64,000 bases of DNA, taken from assembly GCA_028705495.1 (NCBI GenBank), contig JAQWDK010000003.1, forward strand, positions 1-64,000, read 5' to 3'. The notes under the pieces are model-generated. The model was not told the DNA's origin. It saw only the letters and a program-made list of their open reading frames with translations, and did not search any database. Source of the DNA: Eubacteriales bacterium. Its GTDB lineage: Bacteria > Bacillota > Clostridia > Oscillospirales > CAG-382. Both the position numbers and the translations under genes were made by a program. Shown here one piece after another: positions 41,908 to 51,494 of this stretch; position 1 is the stretch's first letter; each line of letters begins with the position of its first letter.

Positions 41908-42903
41908 CTATTCACTGTACTTATGGTATTCTTCAAGCGTCCAACCTTTCTCATATATCACCGTTGCAACACTCCTGCCGACAAAGCGAAAATGCCAGGA
42001 CTCGTACATTATTTTAGTGACATCCTCCTTGCCCTCCGGGTATCTGAGGATAAAACCAAATTTATGTGCGTTCTCAGCAAGCCAGAACGAACCGGGTGTA
42101 CCGGTAAATTCTGAGTTTGTGTCTGTGTCGTATATATCGACTGCAAGCCCTGTCTGATGCTCGCTATGACCGGGTTTCATACTGAATGTGTAGACATATT
42201 CCTCAAGTTCCGATTCTGTTTTATAGTTTTGGCGGTATTTGTCCTTATAATACTTAAACCACCAGTCTTGGAGTGCATAAGAACGGTAACCGCTCGACAT
42301 ACGGATTTTTGTAAACCCATTCGCAGCTGCTTCTTTTATCAGTGCTTCAAGAGCTTTATCAGCAGTTGCGTTTATTTCCGTATTCTCATATCCCTTTTTT
42401 GTGTTTTGTGATTTAACCAAATTAGGTGGTATGTAATTTTGGGCAACACTTTTTTCTTTATTTACAAGAATCAGCCAATAATCATTTTTATCGCCACTGC
42501 GGTCGGGTTCGATATAATCAAGATACGGCGTTATATCAATCGAATAACTGTACTCGGGTAAACTGACTTCTCCGCTTTCTTCATCATTTGAGATGCTGCT
42601 TTCGGGACTACTTGCGTTATCGTTACTTTCAGAAAGGGACGGAGTACTGGAATTTTTTTCGCTATTTGTAGATATAAGACTGCCGCTTTCATCCCCTTTA
42701 CTCGACAACTTTGAGATCAGTGCTGTTATTAGTAGTATTATAAGTGTCAGGGCTAAAAGCGCGACTGTTATTTTTGCATAATTAGGCGTTCGGGGTTTTC
42801 TTCTCTTAACTTGCTTTCTTTGCTGCATATAATAAGCGGGATTACCGCTGTTCCTTCCGTAATCGTTGTTATAATGTATTAATGCCTTCAGATTAATATA
42901 CAC
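41908..42903 (-). CDS. Membrane-anchored D,D-/L,D-carboxypeptidase, VanY/M15B family
   Basis: This protein of 331 residues has a basic N-terminus and a membrane helix (about 45-65), then a Ser/Glu-rich linker and an M15B peptidase domain. Catalytic motifs are SGYRSYALQDWWF, KPGHSEHQTGLAVDIYD (HxxxxxxD zinc ligands) and the later ESWHFRFVG with the final zinc His. These enzymes trim D-Ala from wall peptides. VanY-like genes occur outside resistance clusters and no vancomycin genes are present here. It has a consensus-like promoter overlapping the lepA terminator. Confidence 0.9.
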   Translation of the reverse strand: MYINLKALIHYNNDYGRNSGNPAYYMQQRKQVKRRKPRTPNYAKITVALLALTLIILLITALISKLSSKGDESGSLISTNSEKNSSTPSLSESNDNASSPESSISNDEESGEVSLPEYSYSIDITPYLDYIEPDRSGDKNDYWLILVNKEKSVAQNYIPPNLVKSQNTKKGYENTEINATADKALEALIKEAAANGFTKIRMSSGYRSYALQDWWFKYYKDKYRQNYKTESELEEYVYTFSMKPGHSEHQTGLAVDIYDTDTNSEFTGTPGSFWLAENAHKFGFILRYPEGKEDVTKIMYESWHFRFVGRSVATVIYEKGWTLEEYHKYSE

Positions 42904-42971
42904 AAAAGCGTAGCTTTCGAATGATGTGCTTAATGACGATGAGCTTAAGAAACATAACTGCTCGTATACTT

Positions 42972-43000
42972 ATTTTATACCGTATGGAGTATAAAGTCAA
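42972..43000 (-). promoter_or_regulatory. Promoter of the VanY-like peptidase gene
   Basis: On the minus strand: TTGACT, a 17-base spacer and TAAAAT. It begins just after the lepA terminator. Confidence 0.7.
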
Positions 43001-43003
43001 CTA

Positions 43004-43033
43004 AAAAGGCGAACAGGGTGATGTTCGCCTTTT
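43004..43033 (-). terminator. lepA terminator
   Basis: The stem AAAAGGCGAACA/TGTTCGCCTTTT has a six-base loop and a T run on the minus strand, directly after the lepA stop codon. Confidence 0.85.
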
Positions 43034-43041
43034 AAAATTAT

Positions 43042-44853
43042 TTAGTCTTCGTCAAGCTTCAGGACTGCCATAAACGCTTCTTGAGGTACCTCGACAGTGC
43101 CGAGCATTCTCATGCGCTTCTTGCCTTCCTTCTGCTTTTCAAGCAGCTTTTTCTTTCTTGTGATATCGCCACCATAGCATTTCGCAAGAACGTCCTTGCG
43201 CAGTGCTTTTACGGTTTCGCGGGCAATAATTTTGCCTCCTATTGCAGCTTGAACCGGTATTTCGAACATCTGTCTCGGTATATGTTCCTTGAGCTTTTCG
43301 ACAATCTTCCTGCCCCTTGCGTATGCACTGGAACTATGGACAATAAAGGACAGCGCATCGACAACATCACCGTTAAGGAGTATATCAAGCTTTACAAGTG
43401 AAGAGAGCTTATAGCCGGTCATCTCGTAGTCAAGTGATGCATAACCCTTAGTGCGAGACTTTAACGAGTCGAAAAAGTCGTATATAATCTCGTTGAGAGG
43501 AAGCTCATAATGAATCTCCGCCCTGTCAGCTTCGATGTAAGTCATATCAATGAGCGTACCGCGCCTTTCTTGGCACAGCTCCATGATACTTCCGACATAG
43601 CCTGAGGGGGTGATAATCGTCGCTTTCGCCATTGGTTCGAAAACCTGTTCAATCTCATCGGGTTTCGGATACTTTGTCGGGTTGTCGATGAATTCTATAG
43701 TTCCGTCCTTGTGTTCTACCTCATAAATAACGCTTGGTGCTGTTGTAATAAGGTCAAGGTTGAATTCACGCTCAAGTCTTTCCTCAACAACTTCCATGTG
43801 AAGGAGCCCCAAAAATCCGCATCTGAAGCCAAAACCGAGAGCCGCTGAGGTTTCGGGTTCATAGATGAACGATGAGTCGTTGAGAGCAAGCTTTTCGAGT
43901 GCATCCTTTAAATCGCCGTATTTCGCACCATCTGCAGGATAAATACCGCTGAACACCATCGGCTGCGACTTTTTGAATCCAGGCATCGGTGCCTCTGTTG
44001 GGTTTTCCGCATCAGTTACAGTATCTCCAACCTCTGTGTCGGCGATATTTTTTATGCTTGCCGTAAAGTAGCCAACTTGTCCGGCGAAAAGTGCTTCCCT
44101 CTGCTGGAGTCCGAAGGGGCGGAGTACACCTGTTTCCACAACTTCAAATTCTGCGCCTGTGTGCATCATTCTGACGGTTTCTCCGACTGAGAGCTTTCCG
44201 TCTAACATTCTTACATAAACTACAACACCCTTGTAGGAGTCGTAATATGAATCGAAAACAAGTGCCTTAAGCGGTGCTGTGGGGTCGCCTTTGGGTGGCG
44301 GAACATGTTTTACCACGCTCTCAAGCACAGCTTTGATATTGTCGCCTGTTTTTGCTGATACGGCAGGTGCTGCGTCAGCCGGAATACCGACAACCTCTTC
44401 AATCTCGTTTCTCGTTTTTTCAACATCTGCACTCGGCAGGTCGATTTTATTGATAACAGGAATTATCTCAAGATTATTGTCTATGGCAAGATAAGCGTTA
44501 GCTAGCGTCTGCGCTTCAATTCCCTGAGTTGCGTCAACGACAAGCAGTGCACCTTCGCAGGATTTTAAAGACCTTGACACTTCGTAATTGAAGTCCACAT
44601 GACCGGGGGTGTCGATGAGGTTTAGATTATATTCGTTGCCGTCGTCAGCCATGTAATTAAGACAAACAGCACGGGCTTTAATCGTTATCCCCCTCTCCCT
44701 CTCAAGGTCCATGCTATCGAGCATCTGCTCAGAAAGATCCCTCTTTTCGACAGTTTGTGTCGCTTCAAGGAGTCTATCGGCAAGGGTTGACTTACCGTGG
44801 TCGATATGAGCTATTATTGAAAAATTTCTGATTCGTTCTTTGTTATATTCCAT
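43042..44853 (-). CDS. lepA: Elongation factor 4 (back-translocating GTPase LepA)
   Basis: LepA is a ribosome-associated GTPase important for translation under stress and for 30S assembly. The 603-residue protein shows [19 protein letters not shown] (P-loop), the RGITIKA switch, [28 protein letters not shown] and the LepA-specific C-terminal domain ending with [31 protein letters not shown]. All GTP-binding motifs look intact. It is transcribed alone from a promoter just upstream. Confidence 0.98.
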   Translation of the reverse strand: MEYNKERIRNFSIIAHIDHGKSTLADRLLEATQTVEKRDLSEQMLDSMDLERERGITIKARAVCLNYMADDGNEYNLNLIDTPGHVDFNYEVSRSLKSCEGALLVVDATQGIEAQTLANAYLAIDNNLEIIPVINKIDLPSADVEKTRNEIEEVVGIPADAAPAVSAKTGDNIKAVLESVVKHVPPPKGDPTAPLKALVFDSYYDSYKGVVVYVRMLDGKLSVGETVRMMHTGAEFEVVETGVLRPFGLQQREALFAGQVGYFTASIKNIADTEVGDTVTDAENPTEAPMPGFKKSQPMVFSGIYPADGAKYGDLKDALEKLALNDSSFIYEPETSAALGFGFRCGFLGLLHMEVVEERLEREFNLDLITTAPSVIYEVEHKDGTIEFIDNPTKYPKPDEIEQVFEPMAKATIITPSGYVGSIMELCQERRGTLIDMTYIEADRAEIHYELPLNEIIYDFFDSLKSRTKGYASLDYEMTGYKLSSLVKLDILLNGDVVDALSFIVHSSSAYARGRKIVEKLKEHIPRQMFEIPVQAAIGGKIIARETVKALRKDVLAKCYGGDITRKKKLLEKQKEGKKRMRMLGTVEVPQEAFMAVLKLDED

Positions 44854-44869
44854 TGGATTCCATTCGTTT

Positions 44870-44898
44870 ATATTATTCTTGCTTTATACTATTTTCAA
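44870..44898 (-). promoter_or_regulatory. Promoter of lepA
   Basis: On the minus strand: TTGAAA, a 17-base spacer and TAATAT, about 17 bases before the ATG. A small hairpin (ACGATAA/TTATCGT, about 44908-44923) upstream may end the galE transcript. Confidence 0.55.
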
Positions 44899-44988
44899 AT
44901 AAAAGTGACGATAAAATTATCGTTCAAAACACATTCTCTTTAAGAATGCATCACTCTATTTTATCAACTTTTATAATTGAAAATAGTC

Positions 44989-45999
44989 TTAGTTATTATA
45001 ACCTTTTGGGTTTTTAATTATAAAATTATAGCTGTCGCGGCACATATCCTCAAGTCCCAGTTTCGCTTCCCAGCCGAGTTCCTCTTTTGCCTTTGTGCAG
45101 TCGGCGTAAAGGCTTTCAACATCCCCCGGTCTCCTTGGCATACTGACTCTCGGTATCTCAACATTGTTGACTCTTGAGAAGGTGTCGAGAAGGTCCAGCA
45201 CACTGTAGCCGGTCCCGGTTCCGAGATTGTAGGTAAATACACCCTTGTCGCTGTCGCACTTTTTCAAAGCGGCAATATGACCCTGTGCGAGGTCGAGTAC
45301 ATGGATATAGTCACGCACACCGGTGCCGTCATGAGTTTCGTAATCAGTTCCCCAGATTGTCATTTTGTCCATCTTGCCAAGCACAACGCTGCAAATTCTC
45401 GGCATAAGGTTGTTGGGTATGCCATTCGGGTTTTCTCCGAGCATTCCGCTCTTGTGCGCGCCGATTGGGTTGAAGTATCTGAGGAGCGCAATACTCCAGT
45501 CGCCATCGGACACAAAAAGGTCTTTTAGTATGTTTTCAATCATCAGCTTTGTTGAGCCGTAGGGGTTTGTCGTCGATGTAGGCATATCCTCGGTAACCGG
45601 AACCTTTTCTGCAAATCCGTAAACGGTTGCGGAAGAGGAGAAAACAAGTTTCTTTACACCACGACGTTTCATTATCATGCAAAGGTTGAGCGTTCCGGTG
45701 ATATTGTTGTGGTAGTATTCGAGAGGCATTGTAACGGATTCGCCGACCGCCTTAAGTCCCGCAAAATGAATGACCGCATCGATTTTATTTTCACGAAATA
45801 CCCTGTCTGTTGCCACATAATCGAGCAAATCAACATAATAAAAAGGAAAGTCCTTGCCTGTGATTGACTTTATTCTCTTCAGCGATTCTTCAGAGCTGTT
45901 GCTGAGATTGTCAAGCACTGCAATTTCATAGCCTGCCTCAAGGAGTGCTACAGCTGTATGGGAACCGATAAAGCCGGCTCCGCCTGTGATTAATATCAT
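44989..45999 (-). CDS. galE: UDP-glucose 4-epimerase
   Basis: GalE interconverts UDP-glucose and UDP-galactose for surface polysaccharides and galactose use. The 336-residue SDR-family protein has ILITGGAGFIGSHTAVALL, FAGLKAVGES, the SxxxYxxxK catalytic set (FSSSATVYG, NPYGSTKLMIE), LRYFNPIGAH and VRDYIHVLDLAQGH. ATG 45999 gives the normal MILITGG start. An ATG at 46011 belongs to the end of family 1 copy 4 and adds four residues. The gene stands alone between lepA and the ABC exporter. Confidence 0.96.
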   Translation of the reverse strand: MILITGGAGFIGSHTAVALLEAGYEIAVLDNLSNSSEESLKRIKSITGKDFPFYYVDLLDYVATDRVFRENKIDAVIHFAGLKAVGESVTMPLEYYHNNITGTLNLCMIMKRRGVKKLVFSSSATVYGFAEKVPVTEDMPTSTTNPYGSTKLMIENILKDLFVSDGDWSIALLRYFNPIGAHKSGMLGENPNGIPNNLMPRICSVVLGKMDKMTIWGTDYETHDGTGVRDYIHVLDLAQGHIAALKKCDSDKGVFTYNLGTGTGYSVLDLLDTFSRVNNVEIPRVSMPRRPGDVESLYADCTKAKEELGWEAKLGLEDMCRDSYNFIIKNPKGYNN

Positions 46000-46007
46000 A
46001 CCAATGT

Positions 46008-46114
46008 CCATTCTGCCGCGAAGCGGCCAATCAAAAAATCATGAAATTCAACTAATTGAATTTCGGGGGCGTGAACGCTTCGTAGTTGAACTTTATCTAA
46101 GCTGAATTTCACGC
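46008..46114 (-). repeat. Family 1 structured leader element, copy 4
   Basis: On the minus strand: GCGTGAA...TTCACGC, GAAATTCAAT-TAG-TTGAATTTC, GCCGC-TTC-GCGGC, AGAATGG. All three stems are intact. It ends eight bases before the galE ATG. Confidence 0.9.
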
Positions 46115-46135
46115 TATATCTTTGAAATGATTATA

Positions 46136-46978
46136 CTAGTCGAGATTGAGTTTGTTTTTTAGAAGTTTAATGTTGAAGATATATAAAACCGTTGCGATTA
46201 GTGCAGCTGCAAATATCATTGCAAGCAAGAAAGAATGTACTGTCACCATAGAATCTAAATCAGCATTTGTCAAACCTGCGTTTATGGCAGCAGTGCCGAA
46301 AAAAGCACCCGCAATCAATGAAGTAACGAATTGACATGCTATATTAATGCCATAATAAACACCTACACCAAGAGCCACTTTATGTTTTTTGGCCGATATT
46401 GCGCCGATTGTAAATGATAGATAGAATAGTATAATTGAGTATAAAGATGTTAATACCAAATAAACGATGATTTCAATGACAATTAGTAAGACCTCAAAAG
46501 ATTTAATATATCCTGTAATTTCTTTTATAGCTTTGCCTATCTCGTTTATAATAGCCATATTTAAGAACTGCCCGCGTTCGGATGAGATTATCATAAGCGA
46601 TAGTATAAAAACAATAACGCTAACAACTGCACTGAATAAGAGAACAATCGCACCGGCGAGCAGCTTTGCATTGTAAAGCTGAGTTACTTTTACAGGCAAA
46701 GTAAAGGTTAGATAACCTTCATCCTTAAAGAAGTTGGTGTAAAACCTGTTTATAATCAGCACAAGGACAATAAATGTACTAGCTGCGATAAGTATAAAAG
46801 ATATTCCGGAAATAAGAGAAAATATACTGCCTAAGATATTAACTTCTCCAGAAAAAAGGCTTCCTGTGAGCTTTGTAATTACCGCACTTCCGAGCGTTAC
46901 AGCGACAATGAGAAGAAATATACTAACGCATTTTCTGAACAGCGCTTTGAATTCGTATTTCAACAGTTTACCAAACAT
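46136..46978 (-). CDS. ABC-2-type transporter permease
   Basis: This integral membrane protein of 280 residues has six hydrophobic helices, beginning MFGKLLKYEFKALFRKCVSIFLLIVAVTL. It pairs with the ATPase encoded 45 bases upstream. Such two-gene exporters move drugs, peptides or lipids; the substrate is unknown. ATG 46978 is favoured over 46990 because GAAAGG and TATGG precede it. A GntR regulator, usual for this class, is absent. The protein contains a YLTFTLPVKVTQLYNAKLL coupling segment typical of clostridial permeases of this kind. Confidence 0.85.
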   Translation of the reverse strand: MFGKLLKYEFKALFRKCVSIFLLIVAVTLGSAVITKLTGSLFSGEVNILGSIFSLISGISFILIAASTFIVLVLIINRFYTNFFKDEGYLTFTLPVKVTQLYNAKLLAGAIVLLFSAVVSVIVFILSLMIISSERGQFLNMAIINEIGKAIKEITGYIKSFEVLLIVIEIIVYLVLTSLYSIILFYLSFTIGAISAKKHKVALGVGVYYGINIACQFVTSLIAGAFFGTAAINAGLTNADLDSMVTVHSFLLAMIFAAALIATVLYIFNIKLLKNKLNLD

Positions 46979-47035
46979 GATTATGACCATACCTTTCTTG
47001 TCAGGATTGAAAGATTTATCTTTTGGAAAGATTTA

Positions 47036-47731
47036 TTATACTCTAAACATCTCTCTGAAGAGAGCGTCAACTGTCTGTCCGTTCTGTTCTCTGTATTCCT
47101 TCGCATTGCCTGTTAAAAGCATGCTTCCGTTTTTAATAAAAACGAAGTCGTCGAGGGTCTGTTCAACATCATAAATCAAGTGGGTCGATATTAAAACAGT
47201 TGAGTTTTCTTTGTAGTTTGAGATTATTGTATCGAGTATATAATCGCGTGAGGCGGGGTCAACACCTGCTATAGGCTCATCAAGGAGATAGAGCTTCGCT
47301 CTTCTTGCCATAACAAGCACAAGCTGAACTTTTTCTTTTGTTCCCTTTGAGAGTTCCTTTAGCTTTCTTTCGGGCGTAATCTGAAGCCTTGTGAGCATTT
47401 CTATTGCTTTTTCTCTGTCAAAATCAGCGTAGAAATCGGAGAAAAACTCGATAAGATCGTTTACTCTCATCCAGTCGCTGAAATATGTCCTCTCTGGAAG
47501 ATATGAGACAATTGCCTTTGTTTCCGGTCCGGGCATCTTACCGTCAATAAAAATCGCACCTTCAGTCGGGGCGAGGAGTCCTGCGATAAGCTTTATGAGG
47601 GTTGTTTTACCGCTGCCGTTAGGTCCGAGCAGTCCTACAATCTTTCCGCTTTCGAGAGAAAGGTTGAAGTTGTTGAGCGCAAGCACATTTCCGTAGTTCT
47701 TGTAAAGGTTTAAACAATCAAGCAGTGCCAT
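47036..47731 (-). CDS. ABC transporter ATP-binding protein
   Basis: This ABC ATPase of about 232 residues has Walker A GPNGSGKTTLIKL, Q-loop-region VSYLPERTYF, the signature LSKGTKEKVQLVLVMARRA (variant of LSGGQ), Walker B LYLLDEPIAGVD and the H-loop STHLIYDVE. The variant signature LSKGTKEK is usual in this exporter class. ATG 47731 (MALLDCLNLYKNYG) is chosen, with GGAGA upstream; the frame stays open to 47800, but those residues fall across the promoter. It forms an exporter with the next permease gene. Confidence 0.92.
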   Translation of the reverse strand: MALLDCLNLYKNYGNVLALNNFNLSLESGKIVGLLGPNGSGKTTLIKLIAGLLAPTEGAIFIDGKMPGPETKAIVSYLPERTYFSDWMRVNDLIEFFSDFYADFDREKAIEMLTRLQITPERKLKELSKGTKEKVQLVLVMARRAKLYLLDEPIAGVDPASRDYILDTIISNYKENSTVLISTHLIYDVEQTLDDFVFIKNGSMLLTGNAKEYREQNGQTVDALFREMFRV

Positions 47732-47771
47732 TCCCGTTTCTCCGTTTCTATAAATCAGTAATCCATGTTCC

Positions 47772-47800
47772 ATTCTACTCAACAAAGCAGTAAATGTCAA
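47772..47800 (-). promoter_or_regulatory. Promoter of the ABC exporter operon
   Basis: On the minus strand: TTGACA, a 17-base spacer and TAGAAT. It lies back to back with the aspS promoter. Confidence 0.78.
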
Positions 47801-47830
47801 GGCTTACTGCAATACATTGGTGATTTTTTC

Positions 47831-47859
47831 TTGACTAAAGCACTTTACTGTGTTATCAT
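47831..47859 (+). promoter_or_regulatory. Promoter of the aspS-gatCAB operon
   Basis: TTGACT, a 17-base spacer and TATCAT, about 70 bases before the aspS ATG. No T-box was seen in the short leader. Confidence 0.68.
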
Positions 47860-47927
47860 ACTTTAGATATAGTCGATCATTAGATTTCGGCTATAATGCT
47901 CCTATGGAAAGGACAGATTTCAGATAA

Positions 47928-49700
47928 ATGAGCTATAAGGGTACAGAATCAACAATAAGCACAACTTGCGCACATCGCACTCACACCTGCGGACAACTTA
48001 CGACTTCCGACATCGGCAAGCGCGTCTGCGTTTCGGGTTGGGTCGATACAATCCGCGACCATGGCGGTGTCAAATTCGTCGATTTACGCGACCACTACGG
48101 TGTAACACAGGTAGTGCTGCATGACGACGCACTTTTAGACGGTGTCGGCAAGGAATGTGTTATCAGCGCAGAAGGCGTTGTGGAAAAACGTGACGACGAT
48201 AAAATTAATACCAAACTCGTCACCGGTGAAGTCGAAGTTAAAGCCGACAAATTAACTTTACTTGGCGGAGTCCGTGAAAGTATTCCTTTTGAGATTGGCG
48301 ACAGCCGTTCTACAAGAGAGGACATAAGACTAAAATATCGCTTCCTTGATTTACGAAACCCTGAGGTTCATAATAATATAATCCTTCGCTCTAAGGTTAT
48401 CTCGTTTATGAGACAGAAGATGACAGAGCTGGGTTTTCTCGAAATCCAAACACCGATACTCACATCCTCCTCACCCGAGGGCGCGAGAGACTATATAATT
48501 CCCAGTAGGAAGCATAAGGGTAAATTCTATGCTCTTCCTCAAGCGCCCCAAATTTTCAAACAGCTTCTGATGGTCTCCGGATTTGACAGGTATTTTCAGA
48601 TCGCTCCTTGCTTCCGTGATGAGGATGCAAGAGCCGACCGTTCGCCGGGCGAATTCTATCAGCTTGACTTTGAGATGGCTTTCGCCTCCCAGGAGGACGT
48701 TTTCGCAGTTGCAGAAAATGTGCTGTCCGCTGTGTTCGCTGAATTCTCCACTAAAAAAGTAGACAGCGCACCATTTGTCAAAATCCCATACCGTGAAGCT
48801 ATGAAAAAGTACGGCACAGATAAACCCGACCTTCGCAATCCGCTTGAGATTGTCGATTTAAGCGAATTCTTCCAGAAATGCACCTTTGCGCCATTTAAGG
48901 GTAAGACAGTTCGTTCAATTACTGCCGATAACTGCGCTGATAAATCTAAAAAGTTCTTCGAGGAAATGCTTGCATTCGCCAACGGAATAGGCATGCCCGG
49001 ACTCGGCTATATTAAAGTCGGGGAAGATATGTCACTCGCAGGTCCGATTGTCAAATTCATCCCCGAAGAAAAACTTCCTGAGCTTGTTTCTGCCGGTTCA
49101 CTGAAACCCGGTTCGGTAATTTTCTTCATCAGCGATAATGAAGATAAAGCTAATGAATACGCAGGTCAGATCAGATCTGAACTCGGCAAAAGACTTGAAC
49201 TAATAGACAGCGACAGCTTCCGGTTCTGCTTTATAACGGATTTCCCGATGTATGAATATGACGAAACAGGCGCAGTCGCTTTCACCCACAACCCGTTTTC
49301 AATGCCCCAGGGTGGACTTGAAGCGCTAATGACGAAGGAACCTACGACAATAACCGCTTACCAGTACGATATCGTATGCAATGGTATCGAACTTTCCTCC
49401 GGTGCAGTCAGAAACCACGATATTGACATAATGGTAAAAGCTTTTGAAATTGCCGGCTACCCAGAATCCGAAATCCAAAAACGTTTCCCGGCTCTTTACG
49501 GCGCATTCAAATACGGCGCACCTCCCCATGCAGGTATGGCACCCGGTGTTGACAGGATTTTGATGCTGCTTTGCGGCGAAGAAAACATCCGCGAAGTCAT
49601 AGCTTTCCCGATGAACGGAAACGCACAGGACCTTTTGATGGGCGCTCCCTGCGATGTAACGGAAAAACAGCTTCGCGAAGCGCATATTAAAGTAAGGTAA
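47928..49700 (+). CDS. aspS: Aspartyl-tRNA synthetase, bacterial type, probably non-discriminating
   Basis: AspRS charges tRNA-Asp and, in organisms using GatCAB, also tRNA-Asn. The 590-residue class II synthetase has an OB anticodon-binding domain at the start, motif 1 near MRQKMTELGFLEIQTPILT, the SSPEGARDYIIPSRKHKGKFYALPQAPQIFKQLLM signature, motif 2 FRDEDARADRSPGEFYQLDFEM, a bacterial GAD insertion and motif 3 PPHAGMAPGVDRILMLL. It is directly followed by gatC, gatA and gatB; this supports tRNA-dependent amidation of Asp-tRNA-Asn. Whether AsnRS is absent elsewhere cannot be seen. Confidence 0.96.
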   Translation: MSYKGTESTISTTCAHRTHTCGQLTTSDIGKRVCVSGWVDTIRDHGGVKFVDLRDHYGVTQVVLHDDALLDGVGKECVISAEGVVEKRDDDKINTKLVTGEVEVKADKLTLLGGVRESIPFEIGDSRSTREDIRLKYRFLDLRNPEVHNNIILRSKVISFMRQKMTELGFLEIQTPILTSSSPEGARDYIIPSRKHKGKFYALPQAPQIFKQLLMVSGFDRYFQIAPCFRDEDARADRSPGEFYQLDFEMAFASQEDVFAVAENVLSAVFAEFSTKKVDSAPFVKIPYREAMKKYGTDKPDLRNPLEIVDLSEFFQKCTFAPFKGKTVRSITADNCADKSKKFFEEMLAFANGIGMPGLGYIKVGEDMSLAGPIVKFIPEEKLPELVSAGSLKPGSVIFFISDNEDKANEYAGQIRSELGKRLELIDSDSFRFCFITDFPMYEYDETGAVAFTHNPFSMPQGGLEALMTKEPTTITAYQYDIVCNGIELSSGAVRNHDIDIMVKAFEIAGYPESEIQKRFPALYGAFKYGAPPHAGMAPGVDRILMLLCGEENIREVIAFPMNGNAQDLLMGAPCDVTEKQLREAHIKVR

Positions 49701-49726
49701 GACTGATTAAGATAGGACTGATTTTA

Positions 49727-50023
49727 ATGGTAACAAAAGAAGAAGTTTTAAAAATAGCAAAGCTCGCAAGCCTTGAAATTGACGAATCAGAACTCGAAGA
49801 AGCAACTGCGGGTATGTCGGAAATCATCGAGTTTGCTAATAAAATAAACGAAGCAGCTGAGTTTAATTTCGGTGCTGAAGCAGATGTTCCTGACGATGCA
49901 CTAGTTAATGCAATCAGAGCTGATGAAGTCGTCGAATCTTTTACGAACGAAGAAATTCTGAAAAATTGCAAGACCGCGAGAGATGGATTTTTCTATATCG
50001 CGAAGTCAGGCAGAAAAATATAA
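49727..50023 (+). CDS. gatC: Asp-tRNA(Asn)/Glu-tRNA(Gln) amidotransferase subunit C
   Basis: The small subunit (98 residues) wraps around GatA and GatB. It has the usual LKIAKLASLEIDESELEEATAGMSEIIEFANKINE helix pair and an acidic RADEVVES-type end. It lies 26 bases after aspS and two bases before gatA, so the four genes are one operon. Confidence 0.95.
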   Translation: MVTKEEVLKIAKLASLEIDESELEEATAGMSEIIEFANKINEAAEFNFGAEADVPDDALVNAIRADEVVESFTNEEILKNCKTARDGFFYIAKSGRKI

Positions 50024-50024
50024 T

Positions 50025-51455
50025 ATGATGAAAAACCGTATTTCTCAAATACGCTCCATGCTCGAGTCAAAAGAAATTTCATGCACGGAGCTAACAAAAA
50101 AGTATCTCGCCGCCATCGATGCGGAGAACAACTCTTTTCACGCCTTTACAACTATTTGCGAAACAGAAGCGCTTGCGACTGCCGCAAAGGTAGACCGCCG
50201 CATCGCAGAGGGTGAAAAGCTCATGCCGCTTGAAGGCATTCCGATGTCGCTCAAAGACAATATATGCACAAAAGATATAGTTACTTCCTGCTGCTCAAAA
50301 ATGCTTGAGGATTTTGTGCCGATTTATGATGCTACCGTATGGGCAGCATTAAAAGCGTCCAACGCAGTGCTACTCGGGAAGACTAATCTTGATGAATTCG
50401 CTATGGGCTCTTCAAGCGAAACCTCGGTTTGCGGCGGCACTCTCAACCCCTACAGCAAAGACCATGTCGCAGGCGGCAGCTCAGGCGGTTCAGCTTGCGC
50501 TGTTGCAAAAAATATGTCGGTTTACTCCTTAGGCTCCGACACAGGAGGTTCCGTTCGCCAACCCTCAAGCTTTTGCGGTGTTGTCGGACTTAAACCCACA
50601 TTCGGCGCAGTCTCCCGTTATGGCGCGATCTCCTACGCTTCGTCCTTCGACCAGATTGGTCCAATTACAGCAAGTGTGGACGATGCGGCTGAGGTTTTCA
50701 ACGCGATTTCATTTTATGATGAAATGGACGCCACGAGCGACCCTAAAACAAAAAAAGTCGACCTCACAAAGCTTGACGGCAATGTCAGGGGAATGAAGAT
50801 CGGCGTTATAAGGGAATTTTTCGAAAATGGTGTAAAGCCCGGTGTGCTTAGCGCAGTAAATAATTCTATTAAGACACTTTCTGATGCGGGCGCTGAGATT
50901 GTCGTATTGTCAATGCCCGACATCAAATACGCTGTTCCCGTTTATTACATCCTCGCCTGTGCTGAAGCTTCCTCAAACCTCGGTAGATTTGACGGTATAA
51001 GATACGGTTACAAAACCGATTCTTATTCCAACATAAATGAAATGATCGTCAAAACAAGAAGCGAGGGCTTCGGCAAAGAAGTGAAACGCAGAATCCTTCT
51101 TGGAACCTATGTTCTCAGTTCAGGTTATTACGATGCTTATTACAAAAAAGCGCAGGCTATGAGAGCCGCAATAAAGCAGGCTTTTTCAGGTGCATTCGCA
51201 AAAGTTGATGCAATAATCGCTCCGACCGTTCCCACCACCGCATTCAAAAACGGCTTTACGGAAAGCGATCCGATTGAAGCATATATGAACGACATCTGCA
51301 CCGTTCCCGCAAATATCGCTGGTCTTCCTGCAATATCCGTTCCTTGCGGTATGGACGGCGCTTTACCAGTCGGCGCACAGCTTATCGGCAACCGTTTCTG
51401 CGAGCAAACTATACTCAATATCGCCAAAGCAATAGAACAATCTATAAAGTTTTAA
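50025..51455 (+). CDS. gatA: Asp-tRNA(Asn)/Glu-tRNA(Gln) amidotransferase subunit A
   Basis: GatA is the glutaminase of GatCAB and releases ammonia for transfer to the charged tRNA. The amidase Ser-cisSer-Lys triad is visible: Lys in PMSLKDNI, cis-Ser in GGSSGGSACA and nucleophile Ser in GSDTGGSVRQPSSFCG. About 476 residues is normal. ATG 50025 sits two bases after the gatC stop; an in-frame upstream ATG (49983) would overlap gatC and adds residues foreign to the family. Confidence 0.96.
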   Translation: MMKNRISQIRSMLESKEISCTELTKKYLAAIDAENNSFHAFTTICETEALATAAKVDRRIAEGEKLMPLEGIPMSLKDNICTKDIVTSCCSKMLEDFVPIYDATVWAALKASNAVLLGKTNLDEFAMGSSSETSVCGGTLNPYSKDHVAGGSSGGSACAVAKNMSVYSLGSDTGGSVRQPSSFCGVVGLKPTFGAVSRYGAISYASSFDQIGPITASVDDAAEVFNAISFYDEMDATSDPKTKKVDLTKLDGNVRGMKIGVIREFFENGVKPGVLSAVNNSIKTLSDAGAEIVVLSMPDIKYAVPVYYILACAEASSNLGRFDGIRYGYKTDSYSNINEMIVKTRSEGFGKEVKRRILLGTYVLSSGYYDAYYKKAQAMRAAIKQAFSGAFAKVDAIIAPTVPTTAFKNGFTESDPIEAYMNDICTVPANIAGLPAISVPCGMDGALPVGAQLIGNRFCEQTILNIAKAIEQSIKF

Positions 51456-51494
51456 TTCGCTCACCTCATCCAATTTGAAAGAATGGTTATATAT

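Noticed and set aside
41908-42903. Vancomycin-resistance vanY
   Set aside because: No vanHAX or regulator genes lie nearby, and M15B peptidases are common housekeeping wall enzymes.
47772-47859. Shared operator between the ABC exporter and aspS promoters (AAAGCAGTAAATG versus AAAGCACTTTACTG)
   Set aside because: The similarity is short and partly explained by promoter composition; there is no symmetric repeat and no regulator gene in the operon.
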